Below are positions 62,807 to 64,000 of a stretch of DNA of 64,000 bases, one piece after another. Under the pieces are notes generated by a model, which was not told where the DNA came from, did no database searches, and saw nothing but the letters and a program-made list of their open reading frames with translations. The position numbers were made by a program, and so were the translations under genes. This stretch comes from Paulinella micropora (lineage: Eukaryota > Cercozoa > Imbricatea > Euglyphida > Paulinellidae): contig WBZZ01000144.1 in assembly GCA_019918135.1 (NCBI GenBank), positions 30,001 through 94,000 on the forward strand. The letters are read 5' to 3'. The number at the start of each line of letters is the position of its first letter. Positions within the stretch are counted from its first letter, which is position 1.

Positions 62807-63477
62807 GGCGCGATATCCCGTCGCAGCTTCCTCCTTTCGGACCGCCGCTTCCCATGGATGCGAATAAGCCTTCGGACACGTTCCCTGTCCCTGAACCTGC
62901 GCCCAAGGGCCACATTGACCCCTCTGCCGAAGAATTTGATATGTTTGAGTTGCTGCAACGCCGTCTGCCTGCTGTCATCGTCCTCGTAGACCAGCTCCAG
63001 GTGACGAGACATTCGCTGGCCTTGCCACTCCATTACCGGGACCACCAGACCAAGACCGCTCATTTTGGAGGCGATCTCCTGTAGATTGGCGCGTTCTGAG
63101 AGCCCCCAGACAATCAGATTACGCCCGTCCTTGTCGTACCGATCTACCCGCCGGTACCGTCGAGGCGGCGGTGCCATCTGCCATATAGCGCCGCTCGCCT
63201 TATGTTGAAGCGCCGACCCGTGTGCCAGGTTTGGGGAGGAAGGATGAGGCGCAGCTAAGATAGCCTCTCCACGTGGTTCAGGAATTCCGTCATATACGCG
63301 AGCCCTCATCCTCCCATCCTGGGACATCGGGCCAGAGCCAGTCGAAGAGGCATTCCCACGGGGATTGTCCAGGTCTTCGGCGATTCTACCTTGTCCCATA
63401 AGGGCCACAGTGGTAGCTCCGTGCTTCGCGTATTTGTAATCCATTGAGAGTAGTAGACGGCCAATGTCGCTGGCCAT
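62500..63477 (-). CDS. LINE ORF1 (copy C)
   Basis: 325 aa with the RRM-like core as in copies A and B; differences are single residues. ATG at MASDIGR. Confidence 0.75.
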   Translation of the reverse strand: MASDIGRLLLSMDYKYAKHGATTVALMGQGRIAEDLDNPRGNASSTGSGPMSQDGRMRARVYDGIPEPRGEAILAAPHPSSPNLAHGSALQHKASGAIWQMAPPPRRYRRVDRYDKDGRNLIVWGLSERANLQEIASKMSGLGLVVPVMEWQGQRMSRHLELVYEDDDSRQTALQQLKHIKFFGRGVNVALGRRFRDRERVRRLIRIHGKRRSERRKLRRDIAPCLCMKNVSMMCRWCLRNRLPMHLSVCLSVLMCRWCPCNRRPVQWGTNLRKHLQRGAARGRKPSAAVGSGNEPRSTTPSSSIPASSYSSRVTTGRVKRDTTT

Positions 63478-64000
63478 CACCGCCGCGCCTCTTTACGCCG
63501 AGGAAAGCGCCCGTCCATGCAAATAGCATCGGCGGTATCTGCAACACACACTACACGCATTTCCGCCGGTGTCACTGGACGCTGCCGCGTCGCTTCGTGC
63601 CCTTCGGCGCCCGCCAGCACCCCCAGCGTCGCCAGAACCTGCCTCACGCACTACACACACTCTCCATCGCATCGCCAACGCCTCTACTCTCATGCCTTAT
63701 GGACTTTCAGCTGCTCCTAACAATACACATCATGAGGTACGGGTGTCCCCGAGTGGAGCCAGATCGGACGGCGTGCCGCTGAAACTCCTTCCCCCACGTG
63801 GGTATAGAAGGCGCGAACCTAGCGGTACCTATAGGGTCTTACAGACAAGTATAGTAATCCCAGCCGAAGCTGCTCAGTTAGAAATGCAACGGTGGAGGGT
63901 GTGAATGCATGGGGCAAGGCACTGCAACGCAGCAAGGCACTGGCAAGGCATTGGGACCGACTGAAGCCCCTCTCCAACGTGCGCTCATCATGTGTTCCAG

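Larger units (their letters stand above)
58229..64000 (-). mobile_element. LINE copy C, 5' end beyond window
   Basis: Same layout as copy B. The window ends inside its 5' region, about 600 bp short of where copy B has its 5' end, so only the 5' end is missing. Confidence 0.9.

Overview
The window is nuclear DNA of a eukaryote, most likely a unicellular alga or other protist, carrying a complete-looking integrated DNA virus of the Polinton-like virus (PLV)/virophage-related lineage. It lies at about 357-39400 and is bounded by near-identical terminal inverted repeats (TIRs) of about 490 bp. Eukaryotic origin of the surroundings is shown by copia-type and Ty3/gypsy-type retrotransposon remains, a tandem array of APE-endonuclease LINEs and long TCTA, AAT and GAA microsatellites. 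I cannot name the host species.

Layout. 1-356 is host flank with a duplicated exon-like segment and a TCTA microsatellite. 357-849 and 38911-39400 are the TIRs. Between them are about 44 compact, intronless genes. The left arm (824-3784) and right arm (34310-38936) carry Zn-binding, F-box-like and helicase genes of lower G+C. The core holds the replication genes (AEP primase-SF3 helicase, a second SF3/D5-like helicase, PCNA-like clamp, RuvC-like resolvase, YqaJ-like exonuclease, tyrosine recombinase). It also holds the late transcription genes (VLTF3-like, VLTF2/MYM-like, HMG/YABBY-like) and the virion genes (double-jelly-roll major capsid, penton, FtsK/HerA-type packaging ATPase, a 1631-residue YadA/discoidin-like fibre, several small membrane and basic proteins). 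A protein with two SET domains and a 2TM SLATT-like protein may act on the host. No DNA polymerase B, retroviral-type integrase or adenain-type protease was found, so the element differs from classic Polintons/Mavericks.

How the genes fit together. The primase-helicase, clamp, resolvase and exonuclease would replicate and recombine a linear genome with TIRs. VLTF-like factors would switch on the late genes, almost all of which have a short A-rich tract just before the ATG. Capsid, penton and ATPase build and fill the particle, and the fibre would bind the host. The tyrosine recombinase is the candidate for integration or for processing the palindrome-bearing ends.

39401-64000 is repeat-rich host DNA. 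It contains structured non-coding sequence (39401-40840), a decayed copia-type element (about 40843-44965), oppositely oriented gypsy-type pieces (45271-49170) and three head-to-tail copies of one LINE on the minus strand (49171-64000). Neighbouring copies are separated by AAT microsatellite. Copy A has lost its 3' half at a junction with a gypsy-type fragment, and copy C runs off the window.
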